DNA of 64,000 nucleotides from NCBI GenBank assembly GCA_019747815.1, contig JAIEQJ010000031.1, positions 1-64,000 on the forward strand. The letters are read 5' to 3'. This DNA is from Hyphomonadaceae bacterium. GTDB taxonomy: Bacteria > Pseudomonadota > Alphaproteobacteria > Rhizobiales > Hyphomicrobiaceae. A model generated the notes under the pieces. That model saw nothing but the letters and a program-made list of their open reading frames with translations, was not told where the DNA came from and ran no database searches. The translations under genes were made by a program, and so were the position numbers. Below, piece by piece: positions 53,516 to 62,862 of this stretch (position 1 is the stretch's first letter; the number at the start of each line of letters is the position of its first letter).

Positions 53516-54521
53516 TCCGGCCCGCCTCGCGCATCGCCTCCGCCGCCGCGGCGCCCGCGCTCGTCGTTGTGCTGCTCGCCACGCTGCCGGTCTGGCTCGG
53601 CCACCATCCCTACTACGTCAACATCGCCAGCCAGATCCTGCTTTGGGCGGTGGCGGCGCTGGCGCTCAACGTCCTCGTCGGCTATGCCGGCCTCGTGTCC
53701 CTCGGCCATGCCGCCCTGCTCGCCATGGCGGGATACACCGTAGGGCTGCTGCTGCAGGCTGGCTACGGCCACCTGGCTGCCGACCTCGGCGCCATCGCCG
53801 TGACGCTGGCCGCATCCGCGGTGTTCGCCGTCCTCGCGCTGAGATCCACCGGCGTCGGCTTTCTGATGATCACGCTGGCGCTGGGCCAGATCGTGTGGGG
53901 CATCGCCTATCGCTGGGCGGGCCTCACCAACGGGGACAACGGTATTAGCCTGGCCGCCCGGCCGGCGCCGTTCGGCCTCAGCCTGGCGGGCGCGGAGGCC
54001 TTCTACTACACCGCTCTCCTGATTTTCCTCATGGCCCTCGTGTCGATGCGGATACTCGTCCGCTCGCCGTTTGGGGCAAGCCTTGCCGGCACGCGCGACC
54101 AGCCCCGGCGCATGACAGCGCTCGGGTTCAACGTCTGGCTGATCCGCTTCCTGGCCTTCCTGGCCTCCGGGTTCTGGTCCGGCGTCGCCGGCCTGCTCTA
54201 TGTCTACTACCACCAGTTCATCGCTCCGCCGGCCGCCGCGCTGACGGCTTCAGCGGAGATCCTGCTTATGGTGATCTCGGGCGGGGCCGCCACCCTGCTC
54301 GGTCCGATCGCGGGCGCCGCCATCGTCGTCATCATGAAGAACGTGGCGAGCGCCTACATCGAGCGCTGGAACCTCGTGCTGGGGGTGATCTTCATCCTCA
54401 TCATCAGCTTCATGCCGGAGGGCTTGGTGCCGGGCTCGGTGCGGCTGGCGCGCGCGGCCTGGGTCTGGTTGCGCGCCCGCCTCCCCGGACGGGAGGGGCG
54501 ATACACTCAGGAGCGCATCTC

Positions 54522-54525
<4 letters not shown>
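53512..54525 (+). CDS. livM: Branched-chain-type ABC permease, LivM
   Basis: The second permease is 337 residues, starting at GTG 53512 that overlaps the livH stop (GTGA). About nine hydrophobic helices include ALNVLVGYAGLVSLGHAALLAMAGYT (about 53-78), the LivM hallmark, and AGLTNGDNGI. The RPFGASLAGTRDQPRRMTALGFN loop (around 185) contacts the ATPases. A C-terminal extension of about 35 residues is Arg-rich. It is followed by LivG through an ATGA overlap. Confidence 0.9.
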
Positions 54526-55259
<734 letters not shown>

Positions 55260-56039
55260 TGCCCTGAGCCTTGCCGACGTCGACGCCTTCTACGGCGACG
55301 GCCAAGTCCTGCACAAGGTCTCGTTCTCCGTGGGCGAGGGCCGTCTGCTCGGTCTCATCGGCCGCAATGGGGCCGGCAAGACCACGTGCATGAACGTCGC
55401 GGTCGGCCTCTTGTCGCCGCGCGCCGGCAGAGTCGAGATGTTCGGCGTCGATGTCGCCCGCACGGCGCCGGAGGAGATCGCCCAGCACGGCGTCGCCCTC
55501 GTGCCGCAGGGCCGGCGCGTTTTCAAGAGCCTCTCTGTGCGCGAGAACCTGAGCGTGGCCGCGCGCAAATCCAAGGATGTCAGGTCCTTCTGGACCATCG
55601 ACACGGTGTTCGACATGTTCCCGCGCCTCAAGGAGCGCCACAACCAGCCGGCCGCGCTGTTGTCCGGTGGCGAACAGCAGATGCTGGCCATCGGCCGCGC
55701 GCTGATGGGCAATCCGCGCCTCCTGCTGATGGACGAGCCGTCCGAGGGCCTCGCCCCGCAGATCGTGGCCGATGTCGGCCGCACCATCGCCAGGCTCAAG
55801 GCGGACGGCCTCTCGATCGTGCTCGTCGAGCAGAACATCAAGCTCACGCTCGACCTTGCCGATGACATCGTCGTCCTCAATTCAGGCTCGGTGGCATTCG
55901 CCGGACCATCCACCGAGATCAAGATGGATGATGCCGTCATCGCGAGGCATTTGGGAGTGCATTGAATGCCTGTCATTTCCGCGTGCGCGCCTGCAATGTC
56001 TGCCGGCCGGAACGCGGCTTGGAGCGAGGGAGGGATCAC

Positions 56040-57101
56040 ATGAGCCTATGGAACAGCTATGGACCCACCGCAGCACGTGCGCACGGGCGGTCGGGACGCG
56101 AGATCAGGCCGCAGAGCATCACCATCGACGTGCACTCGCATGTCGGCATACCCAGAGCGGCGGACTTCGTGAGACCGCACCTCGCCCCCAACGCCATGCC
56201 GTTGGTGGTCTTCGCGGACGCCCCGACGAGGGCGCTCAACGAGAAGCAGGAAGCCGACATCGTGAGGCGAGGCGGCCTGGATCGACGCCTGGCCGATCTC
56301 GATGCCATGGGGCTCGACATGCAGGTCGTCAAGCCGCCGCCGCCGCAGTGCTATTATGCCGTGCCGCTCGAGATCGCGGTCGAGGCCGCGCGCATGGTCA
56401 ACGACGGCATCGCGGAGTTCGTGAGCCAGAGGCCCGATCGCTTCAAGGGCTTTGGAACCGTCCCAATGCCGGACGGCGGCGAGGCGGCCAAGGAACTCGA
56501 ACGCTGTGTCGCCAAGCTCGGCTTCAAGGGTGTGCAGATTCTGACCAACGTGAATGGCAAGGAGCTGTCGGACCCGGCCTTCGCACCATTCTGGAAGAAG
56601 GCCGAGGAGCTCGGCGTGCTGGTCGTCATGCACCCCAACGGCTTCACCGAAGCCTCGCGCTTGTCGCGCTTCTATTTCAACAACGTCATCGGCAACCCGC
56701 TGGAAACCACCATCGCGCTGCATTACCTGATTTTCGATGGCGTGCTCGAGCGACACCCGAACCTGAAGCTGCTGGCCGTGCATGGCGGCGGCTATCTCGC
56801 CAGCTATTCGGGACGCATCGACCACGCCTGGGGCGCCCGGTCGGACTCCAAGGGCGACCTGCCCCATCCCCCCACGACATATCTGAAGAGGGTATATTTC
56901 GACTCGGTGGTGTTCACGCCCCATCAGCTCCGGGAGCTGGTAGGCCTGTACGGCGCCGAGCACATCCTCATGGGCACCGACTACCCCTACGATATGGTCG
57001 ACAGCGATACCATCGGTCATGTCTGTGGAGCGGGGCTCGATGCGGCTGCCGTGGCCGCGATTTGCGGCGGCAACACCAAACGGCTGCTCGGTCTGCAGTG
57101 A
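56040..57101 (+). CDS. Amidohydrolase (ACMSD/decarboxylase-like)
   Basis: This metal-dependent amidohydrolase-superfamily enzyme resembles aminocarboxymuconate-semialdehyde decarboxylase and related decarboxylases or hydrolases. The ATG at 56040 has GGGAGGGATC upstream; 353 residues follow. Metal ligands are visible in IDVHSHVG (His32, His34), VMHPNG (His near 200) and GTDYPYD (Asp near 311); HGGGYLASYSGRIDHAW is another family block. It lies at the end of the hydrolase-transporter gene run and is convergent with the ebo cluster. Decarboxylation or amide cleavage of the imported compound is possible, not shown. Confidence 0.85.
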   Translation: MSLWNSYGPTAARAHGRSGREIRPQSITIDVHSHVGIPRAADFVRPHLAPNAMPLVVFADAPTRALNEKQEADIVRRGGLDRRLADLDAMGLDMQVVKPPPPQCYYAVPLEIAVEAARMVNDGIAEFVSQRPDRFKGFGTVPMPDGGEAAKELERCVAKLGFKGVQILTNVNGKELSDPAFAPFWKKAEELGVLVVMHPNGFTEASRLSRFYFNNVIGNPLETTIALHYLIFDGVLERHPNLKLLAVHGGGYLASYSGRIDHAWGARSDSKGDLPHPPTTYLKRVYFDSVVFTPHQLRELVGLYGAEHILMGTDYPYDMVDSDTIGHVCGAGLDAAAVAAICGGNTKRLLGLQ

Positions 57102-57205
57102 CGAACGACATGATTGCCGGCGCCAGGCGGTGAGCAATAGGAGGCGATCTGGCGTCCGCATGTCGTGCAATGGAGGCCGCAGGGTATCTCAACGAGCAGG
57201 ACGCA

Positions 57206-57919
57206 TCATGATCCGATATAGTCGAGCACCTGTTGGGGCACCGAGCGGCCGGCGGCTCGCCGCTCTGCCACCAGATCGGCCAGCATCTGGATGAGATCAG
57301 GATTGCGCCGCTCCCCAAGGCCGCTGACGGCCTCGATGGGGCTGCCCATGAACACGCACTTGACCACCATCTGATTCCACGCCGCCGCATCGAAATGATC
57401 GAGGGGATAAGGATTTCGACACGCGATCGCCTCGAACACAGGCTGCATGGACGAGCGGACTCCCTCCCGTGCCCGACCGAGCAGCAGTGTCGGCGCAGGC
57501 AACACCGCAAAGCCTTTCAATATGCCGACGTGCTCGGCAACCTCAGCGGTTGCGCAAAGCCGGTCCACACGAGCGGCGAAAGCCCGATCGTCGTCGTGAT
57601 GCGTCGAGAGGAGCAGCAACACCCGGGCGGCCTCGTCCGTGCTCCACCGTTGCGGTTGCCAGCCGGCACGCAGCCGGTCGGCGGCTGCGCAGTCGCCGGT
57701 GTCGAGGCCAAGCTCGCTGCGCCCAACCTTGCGCGCGGCGAGGCCAAGGGCGATCGGGAGCCGGCGCTCGTCGCCGTTGCCCCTCAGCCGATCCGTCTCG
57801 GCGTCGAGCCACCGCAGGGCCTCCGGCGCCACTCTGCGCGAGAGCCATCCTCGCAGCAGCCTGACGACCGCATCGGGGGTGGGTGGAGGACTTTGGGAAA
57901 GCGGGGAGTTGCTTGCCAT
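57206..57919 (-). CDS. eboA: EboA-domain protein
   Basis: This is recognised as EboA, a mainly helical protein of unknown activity encoded in ebo operons. The 237 residues contain the family's middle and C-terminal blocks: REGVRSSMQPVFEAIACRNPYPLDHF (about 155-180) and AAAWNQMVVKCVFMGSPIEAVSGL (about 183-206), followed by RRNPDLIQMLADLVAERRAAGR. No signal peptide or membrane helix is visible, so it should be cytosolic. It is the last gene of the leftward operon, six bases after eboC. The role of the operon in cyanobacteria is export of a metabolite to the periplasm; the role of EboA is unknown. Confidence 0.85.
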   Translation of the reverse strand: MASNSPLSQSPPPTPDAVVRLLRGWLSRRVAPEALRWLDAETDRLRGNGDERRLPIALGLAARKVGRSELGLDTGDCAAADRLRAGWQPQRWSTDEAARVLLLLSTHHDDDRAFAARVDRLCATAEVAEHVGILKGFAVLPAPTLLLGRAREGVRSSMQPVFEAIACRNPYPLDHFDAAAWNQMVVKCVFMGSPIEAVSGLGERRNPDLIQMLADLVAERRAAGRSVPQQVLDYIGS

Positions 57920-57925
57920 GTGCTG

Positions 57926-58801
57926 TCACGTCCCGGCGATGACCCTCTGGAGCAGCAAGGTCAAGGCAAATCCGGCACCTGCAGCGGCGGCGGGCGCGAT
58001 CGCGCCCGTACCGGCAAGCAGGGCGGCATCAACCAGAGAGATGCCCGCGATCAGGCACCCGACCGCGTGCGGTACGGCACCCGGGAAAGGCCGCGTCCAC
58101 AGCAGGTAGACCGCGTAGGCGCTTGCACCGATCAACGCAAGATACATCGCAATGGCCGTGGGGCCCTGCCGCAGTGCGGGCAGCGCCAGCACCATCGGGG
58201 CCGCTAGGATGAGCAGAGGCCACAGACCGCCCTCGCTGTCCACGGCTTCCTGCCGTGCGGCATAGGTGATCCCGGCCACGTAGGCCAGCAGGGCCAGGGC
58301 TGCAACGACGACAGCCCCCGGCACGTGACCCACGACCGCCGCGGCCGCCCCGCCATAGACGAGCGCGCGGCAGAGCCCCATCACGATCGGCGCCACGGGG
58401 TTGCCCTTGTGAAAGAGGTCGTAGGCGACGATGACGGCAGCCAGCGCCGACCCGACGAGCGCTGCCGCCAGCCCGATCGAGGCCATGAGGACAATGCCGA
58501 CGGCCAGCAGCGCAAGGCCGATTCCGGCCACGGCGGAGGCGGAGATTTGCGCCGACGGTATCGGCCGGCTGGGCCGCTCCACCGCATCGATCGCTCGATC
58601 GAAATAGTCGTTGAGATACATGCCGCCGACGTAGAACAGCGACATGGCAGCAAGAACGATCGGCATGCGCCAGTCCTGCCAGCCGCCACCCGCAAGCACG
58701 GTGCCAGCCAGGACGTTGGTCCAAACCGTGGGCAGATTGGACACCCGCCCAAGTGTCAACAGCGTTCGCACGAGGGGCGGTTTGGGCGCGGCTATCGCCA
58801 T
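57926..58801 (-). CDS. eboC: UbiA-family prenyltransferase, EboC
   Basis: This integral membrane prenyltransferase, homologous to UbiA, has about 291 residues from the ATG at 58801, which overlaps the end of eboE by ten bases. About nine helices are predicted. The first aspartate-rich motif is NDYFDRAID (near residue 64) and a second lies in YDLFHKGN (about 127-134), with fewer aspartates than usual. It would attach a prenyl chain to a lipid-soluble acceptor within the inner membrane. In ebo operons it is thought to generate a lipid anchor or carrier. Translational coupling with eboE is suggested by the overlap. Confidence 0.87.
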   Translation of the reverse strand: MAIAAPKPPLVRTLLTLGRVSNLPTVWTNVLAGTVLAGGGWQDWRMPIVLAAMSLFYVGGMYLNDYFDRAIDAVERPSRPIPSAQISASAVAGIGLALLAVGIVLMASIGLAAALVGSALAAVIVAYDLFHKGNPVAPIVMGLCRALVYGGAAAAVVGHVPGAVVVAALALLAYVAGITYAARQEAVDSEGGLWPLLILAAPMVLALPALRQGPTAIAMYLALIGASAYAVYLLWTRPFPGAVPHAVGCLIAGISLVDAALLAGTGAIAPAAAAGAGFALTLLLQRVIAGT

Positions 58802-60000
58802 GAGCGAAGCTCCTCGATCACCCAAGCAAGCTCGCGGGCGATGGCCTCGGCGCGACCGCAATCGCGAAGCTGCGGCGGCAGAACGTCCCAGGTATACGTT
58901 TCAACCTCGAGATGAGGCGCGACGAAGCCACCCCGCGCGCAAGCGAGCGCGGCCTTCAGCGTCGGCTGCGTCGAATGAAACGCGCCAGCCCGGTCAAGGA
59001 AGATGGGCACATGGCAGTGCACGCGCCACTCGCCTCCCGCCTCGCCGCCACGCAACGCCTCGAAGGCCGGACCCAGATCGGTCCAGCGCGTGATCGTTCC
59101 ATCGCGCTGCTGCACAACCTGATGGAGATAGACCCCGTCATCGAACGCCGACAGCGTCTGCTCGGCTGCAGATCCGACCTTCGGCACCCGCAGCGCCGAG
59201 CTCAGCTGCAGCTTGGCGATGCGGATGCCCATCTGCTGCAGCTCTTTGAACGCGGCGCGCGGGTCCTCGAACTCGACCGCGCCGTGGCAGATGTCATAGC
59301 AGACGCCGACGTGGCGCTTGAGCGCGCCGCGGGCTGCCGTCAGATCGAGCCCGGTGCGTTCGGCCACGATGGCTGCGGCACCCTCGGCAAGGAGATGGTC
59401 GTGAAAGAATGCGGTCGTCTCCTCGACCGTCTCCAGAAAGCAGCAGGGCTCAGGCTCCAGCGCAAGCACGATCTCGCGCCCGGTACGCGCCTTGATCTCG
59501 ACCAGCGTCGCTGCGTGGCGCGCAATGTTGAGCGCCATCGTCCGGGCGGCCCCAGGCCCGTTGGCGAGGGACTTGAACGTGCCCGGCACCGTGGAGATCG
59601 ATCCGACGCAAGCCGCAGGCAGGAGGTCGGCCAGGATGTGCGCCACGCGATCCGTGAAGATGAGACGCTCCGGTCTCAGCCAATCCGGCTGATAGACCGC
59701 CTCCTTGACGCGCGCGCCGTGGAAGGGGCCAAAGGGAAAGGCATTGACGGTGAAGACATAGAGGTCATGGACGGCCAGAAAGCCCTGAAGCTCCTGCAAC
59801 GCAGCTGCATCCTGCAACGCCTCGGCGGCGATTGCCGACAGCCTCAGCCCAAGCCCCATCGGCCGATGCGGCGACACGTGCGCCTTGATCTGCGGCACAT
59901 GGGCCCTGAGGCTCGCCAGGATCTCGCCCCAGGTCTCGCCGGCATGGATATTGGTGCAATAGGTGAGATGCACGTCGCCGGGGAGATGATCAAGCTGCAT
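58792..60000 (-). CDS. eboE: EboE, xylose-isomerase-like TIM barrel protein
   Basis: This cytosolic TIM-barrel protein of the EboE family resembles sugar isomerases/AP endonuclease family 2. The ATG at 60000 has AGGTG upstream and yields 402 residues beginning MQLDHLPGDVHLTYCTNIHAGETWGEI, with the H-L-T-Y-C-T-N-I-H motif of EboE. Candidate metal ligands are the Glu of LALEPEPCCFLE (about 182-193), the Asp/His of GVCYDICHGAVEFED, and the Glu or His in WRVHCHVP near 325. Metal-dependent sugar or inositol chemistry is inferred. Eight bases separate it from eboD. Confidence 0.88.
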   Translation of the reverse strand: MQLDHLPGDVHLTYCTNIHAGETWGEILASLRAHVPQIKAHVSPHRPMGLGLRLSAIAAEALQDAAALQELQGFLAVHDLYVFTVNAFPFGPFHGARVKEAVYQPDWLRPERLIFTDRVAHILADLLPAACVGSISTVPGTFKSLANGPGAARTMALNIARHAATLVEIKARTGREIVLALEPEPCCFLETVEETTAFFHDHLLAEGAAAIVAERTGLDLTAARGALKRHVGVCYDICHGAVEFEDPRAAFKELQQMGIRIAKLQLSSALRVPKVGSAAEQTLSAFDDGVYLHQVVQQRDGTITRWTDLGPAFEALRGGEAGGEWRVHCHVPIFLDRAGAFHSTQPTLKAALACARGGFVAPHLEVETYTWDVLPPQLRDCGRAEAIARELAWVIEELRSWR

Positions 60001-60008
60001 GGCAGCAC

Positions 60009-61235
60009 CTATGGCAATGTCTGTGGGCTCGCGCGTGTCTTGAGCCACTGGACCGCACGCTCGACGAGGGCTTCGTCCATCGCATGCACCTCAACCCCGC
60101 GGCCTAGGCCTGCAATCAGCGTGACCGTCAATTCTCCGCCGAGATGCTCCTGGAACTCGGCGAGGCCCGCGAGCACGCGGCGCCGCCCTCTCTCGTCGCG
60201 CAAGTCCAGGGCGTCGTCCCAGAGCCGGAAACCGAGCTGCACCAGCAATCTGTGGACGCGATCGCCTTCCGCCTCGGGCAACAGCCCCGAAAAGACGGAA
60301 TAGCGTGCATCAAGCGCAATGCCGATCGCGACCGCCTCGCCATGGCGCAGCGCATGGCGCGTCAGCGTCTCAAGCTTGTGCGCCGACCAGTGGCCGAAAT
60401 CCAGCGGCCGCGCCGAGCCGTTCTCGAACGGATCCCCACCGTGTGCGATCTGCCGCATGTGGAGGCCGGCGCAGCGGCGCACAAGCTCATCGATGCCGTG
60501 AGGATCGAAGCGGGCGAGCGCGGTGCCGTTGCGCTCCAGCCACGCGAAAAAATCGGCGTCGCGAATGAGGGCCACCTTCACGCCCTCGGCGAGGCCGCCG
60601 CGCTTGTCGCGCTCGGACAGCGTTTCCAGGAACGCGGCGTCGTTGATCACGGCGAACGGCGGCGCAAACGTGCCCAGCAGGTTCTTGAAGCCAAAGGCAT
60701 TGATGGCGTTCTTCACACCGACGCCCGAGTCGTTCTGGGCAAGCACCGTCGTCGGGCAGCGGACATGGCGTACGCCGCGGTGGAAGATCGCGGCGGCAAA
60801 GCCGGCAGCGTCGAGCATGGCCCCGCCGCCGATGGCGATGGCATAGGATTGCCGGTCGATCCGGCGCGCGGACAGATCCTTGAGCATGTGCTCCACGCAG
60901 TCATGCTGGTTCTTGACGGCCTCGCCGCCGGGCACGACGACGACATCCCCGGCCATGGCCATCGCGTCCGCGTGGTGCTCGGCGTAGCGGGCGATGCGGC
61001 TCGGAAGCCTCGGGCAGGCCAGGGCGACGCCTTCGTCGATGAAGACCGCCACGCGGTGCCGCTTGTTGCCTTCGAGCCGCGCCAGCGCATGACGCAGGCA
61101 GAGGTTTGCCGGATCGAACACATCACGCGTGAAGTAGACAGGATAGTCGTAGTGCACCGCAAAGGACTGCCGATGCACTTGCGTGGCTGCGGAAGGCCGC
61201 TTCGGCTCCAGCATCTCCCAATCCCTGGTCTTCAT
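60009..61235 (-). CDS. eboD: EboD, 3-dehydroquinate-synthase-like protein
   Basis: This is a member of the sugar-phosphate cyclase superfamily related to 3-dehydroquinate synthase (AroB), which makes cyclitols from sugar phosphates with NAD and a metal. The 408 residues from the ATG at 61235 include the NAD-binding GGGAMLDAAGFAAA (about 145-158), CPTTVLAQNDSGVGVKNAIN and AEGVKVALI, with metal-binding residues in FGHWSAHKLE and RHGEAVAIGI. Housekeeping AroB is shorter, and the ebo-type N-terminus differs. It is first in the leftward operon eboD-eboE-eboC-eboA; the start is uncertain because the nearest GGAG lies inside. Confidence 0.87.
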   Translation of the reverse strand: MKTRDWEMLEPKRPSAATQVHRQSFAVHYDYPVYFTRDVFDPANLCLRHALARLEGNKRHRVAVFIDEGVALACPRLPSRIARYAEHHADAMAMAGDVVVVPGGEAVKNQHDCVEHMLKDLSARRIDRQSYAIAIGGGAMLDAAGFAAAIFHRGVRHVRCPTTVLAQNDSGVGVKNAINAFGFKNLLGTFAPPFAVINDAAFLETLSERDKRGGLAEGVKVALIRDADFFAWLERNGTALARFDPHGIDELVRRCAGLHMRQIAHGGDPFENGSARPLDFGHWSAHKLETLTRHALRHGEAVAIGIALDARYSVFSGLLPEAEGDRVHRLLVQLGFRLWDDALDLRDERGRRRVLAGLAEFQEHLGGELTVTLIAGLGRGVEVHAMDEALVERAVQWLKTRASPQTLP

Positions 61236-61341
61236 CCCTGGCGTGGACCGAGAGATCCGCGTCTTTGCTCGCCCAGTCTTCCTCTGACCGCCGACACGTG
61301 TCAATTTCAAAGCGCCTGCGGTAGATCAGAGGCGAGACGAA

Positions 61342-62715
61342 ATGCGCCCGGCAATCGTGATTCTGGTCGTGGGACTGACGCCGCGTCTTCTCGGACCGCA
61401 CACGCCGAAGCTTGGCGCACTCGCCCGTGCGGGCACCGTCCGTCCCCTCACCGCCATCACACCGGCGGTGACCTGCTCGACGCAGGCCACGTTCATGACG
61501 GGCGCCCTGCCGCGCGAGCACGGCATTGTTGCGAACGGGTGGCTGTTTCGCGACCTCATGGAGGTGTGGCTGTGGCGCCAGTCGAACCGGCTGGTGGCAG
61601 GCGAGAAGATCTGGGAAGCGGGCAAGCGCCGCGATCCGTCCTTCACCGCGGCCAATCTGTTCTGGTGGTACAACATGGGGGCTCGTCACGACATCGGCGT
61701 AACGCCCCGTCCAATCTACAAATCGGACGGGCGCAAGCTTCCGGACTGCTACGCGCAGCCGAGCGAGCTGCGCGATGAGCTCAACGCGGTGCTTGGAACG
61801 TTCCCCCTCTTCGAGTTCTGGGGGCCGGCGACCTCGATCCGCAGCTCCCGCTGGATCGCCGATGCCGCCCTGCACATCCGGCGCACGCGCTCACCAACGC
61901 TCACGCTCGTCTATCTGCCGCACCTGGACTACGACTTGCAGCGCCTCGGCCCCGACGCTCCCGGTATCGCGCGCAGCCTGGAGGAGGCCGATGCCGTGGT
62001 CGGCGATCTGATCGCCGACGCGGAACGCGACGGAGCGCGCGTGATCGTGCTTTCGGAATACGGGATCACGCCGGTCTCCAGGCCCATTCATATCAATCGC
62101 GCGCTGCGCAATGCAGGTCTGCTTGCAGTGCGCAGCGAGGATGGCGGCGAGATCCTCGATATCCCGCAGTCGCGTGCATTCGCCGTGGCCGATCATCAAA
62201 TCGCGCACATCTACGTTGCCGATCCGGATTTGATCCCTGGCGTGCGCCAAGTCGTCAGTGCCCTCAAGGGCGTGGAGAGGGTTCTGGATCGCGGCGAGCA
62301 GAGCACCATCGCTCTGGATCATCCCCGCTCCGGCGAACTGATCGCGATCGCGAACGCGGACGCTTGGTTTACCTACTATTACTGGCTGGACGATCGCTGC
62401 GCGCCAGACTTCGCGCGCCTGGTCGAGATCCATCGCAAGCCGGGCTACGATCCAGTCGAGCTCTTTTTGGATCCGGCCATCCGTCTGCCCAAGCTCGCGC
62501 TTGGTCGGCGGCTTGCCCAGCGAGCACTCGGATTTCGCACGCTCATGGACGTCATCCCGCTCGAGGCCAAGCTCGTCAAGGGCTCGCATGGCCGTCCAAC
62601 GGATGATGCGCAAGACGGCCCGATCTTCATGTCGAGCGAGCCGCGGCTCGTGCCCGATGGTGCGATCTTGGCCACTGCCGTTAAGGACGCTGTCCTTGCC
62701 CACGTCTTCGAATGA
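61342..62715 (+). CDS. eboF: EboF-like alkaline phosphatase/nucleotide pyrophosphatase family
   Basis: This metal-dependent phosphodiesterase/phosphatase of the alkaline phosphatase superfamily has 457 residues from the ATG at 61342. Near residue 43, AVTCSTQATFMTG holds the nucleophile Thr or Ser, followed by GALPREHGIVANGWLF. The metal ligands follow in YLPHLDYDLQRLGPD (about 195-205) and EYGITPVSRPIHINRAL with DHQIAHIYV. It is encoded divergently from eboD, 106 bases apart, so both can share a regulatory region. In ebo operons this enzyme (EboF) would cleave a phosphate or pyrophosphate bond, perhaps on a nucleotide-activated cyclitol. Confidence 0.83.
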   Translation: MRPAIVILVVGLTPRLLGPHTPKLGALARAGTVRPLTAITPAVTCSTQATFMTGALPREHGIVANGWLFRDLMEVWLWRQSNRLVAGEKIWEAGKRRDPSFTAANLFWWYNMGARHDIGVTPRPIYKSDGRKLPDCYAQPSELRDELNAVLGTFPLFEFWGPATSIRSSRWIADAALHIRRTRSPTLTLVYLPHLDYDLQRLGPDAPGIARSLEEADAVVGDLIADAERDGARVIVLSEYGITPVSRPIHINRALRNAGLLAVRSEDGGEILDIPQSRAFAVADHQIAHIYVADPDLIPGVRQVVSALKGVERVLDRGEQSTIALDHPRSGELIAIANADAWFTYYYWLDDRCAPDFARLVEIHRKPGYDPVELFLDPAIRLPKLALGRRLAQRALGFRTLMDVIPLEAKLVKGSHGRPTDDAQDGPIFMSSEPRLVPDGAILATAVKDAVLAHVFE

Positions 62716-62862
62716 GACGCGCCCGCGCAAGCCTTCGTGCGTTTCTCATGGCAGAGAAGATTTTTACAACGACAGTTTTTGTTGTTACGCTCCGAGGGTC
62801 CATTCGTGCTCCCGCATGTATCCGATAGCTGGACGGGGAGAAAGTGGATACTGGAGGACACC

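Noticed and set aside
56040-57101. The amidohydrolase as the missing EboB.
   Set aside because: EboB is TatD-like, while this protein has the ACMSD-type pattern, lies on the opposite strand and belongs by position to the ABC importer genes.
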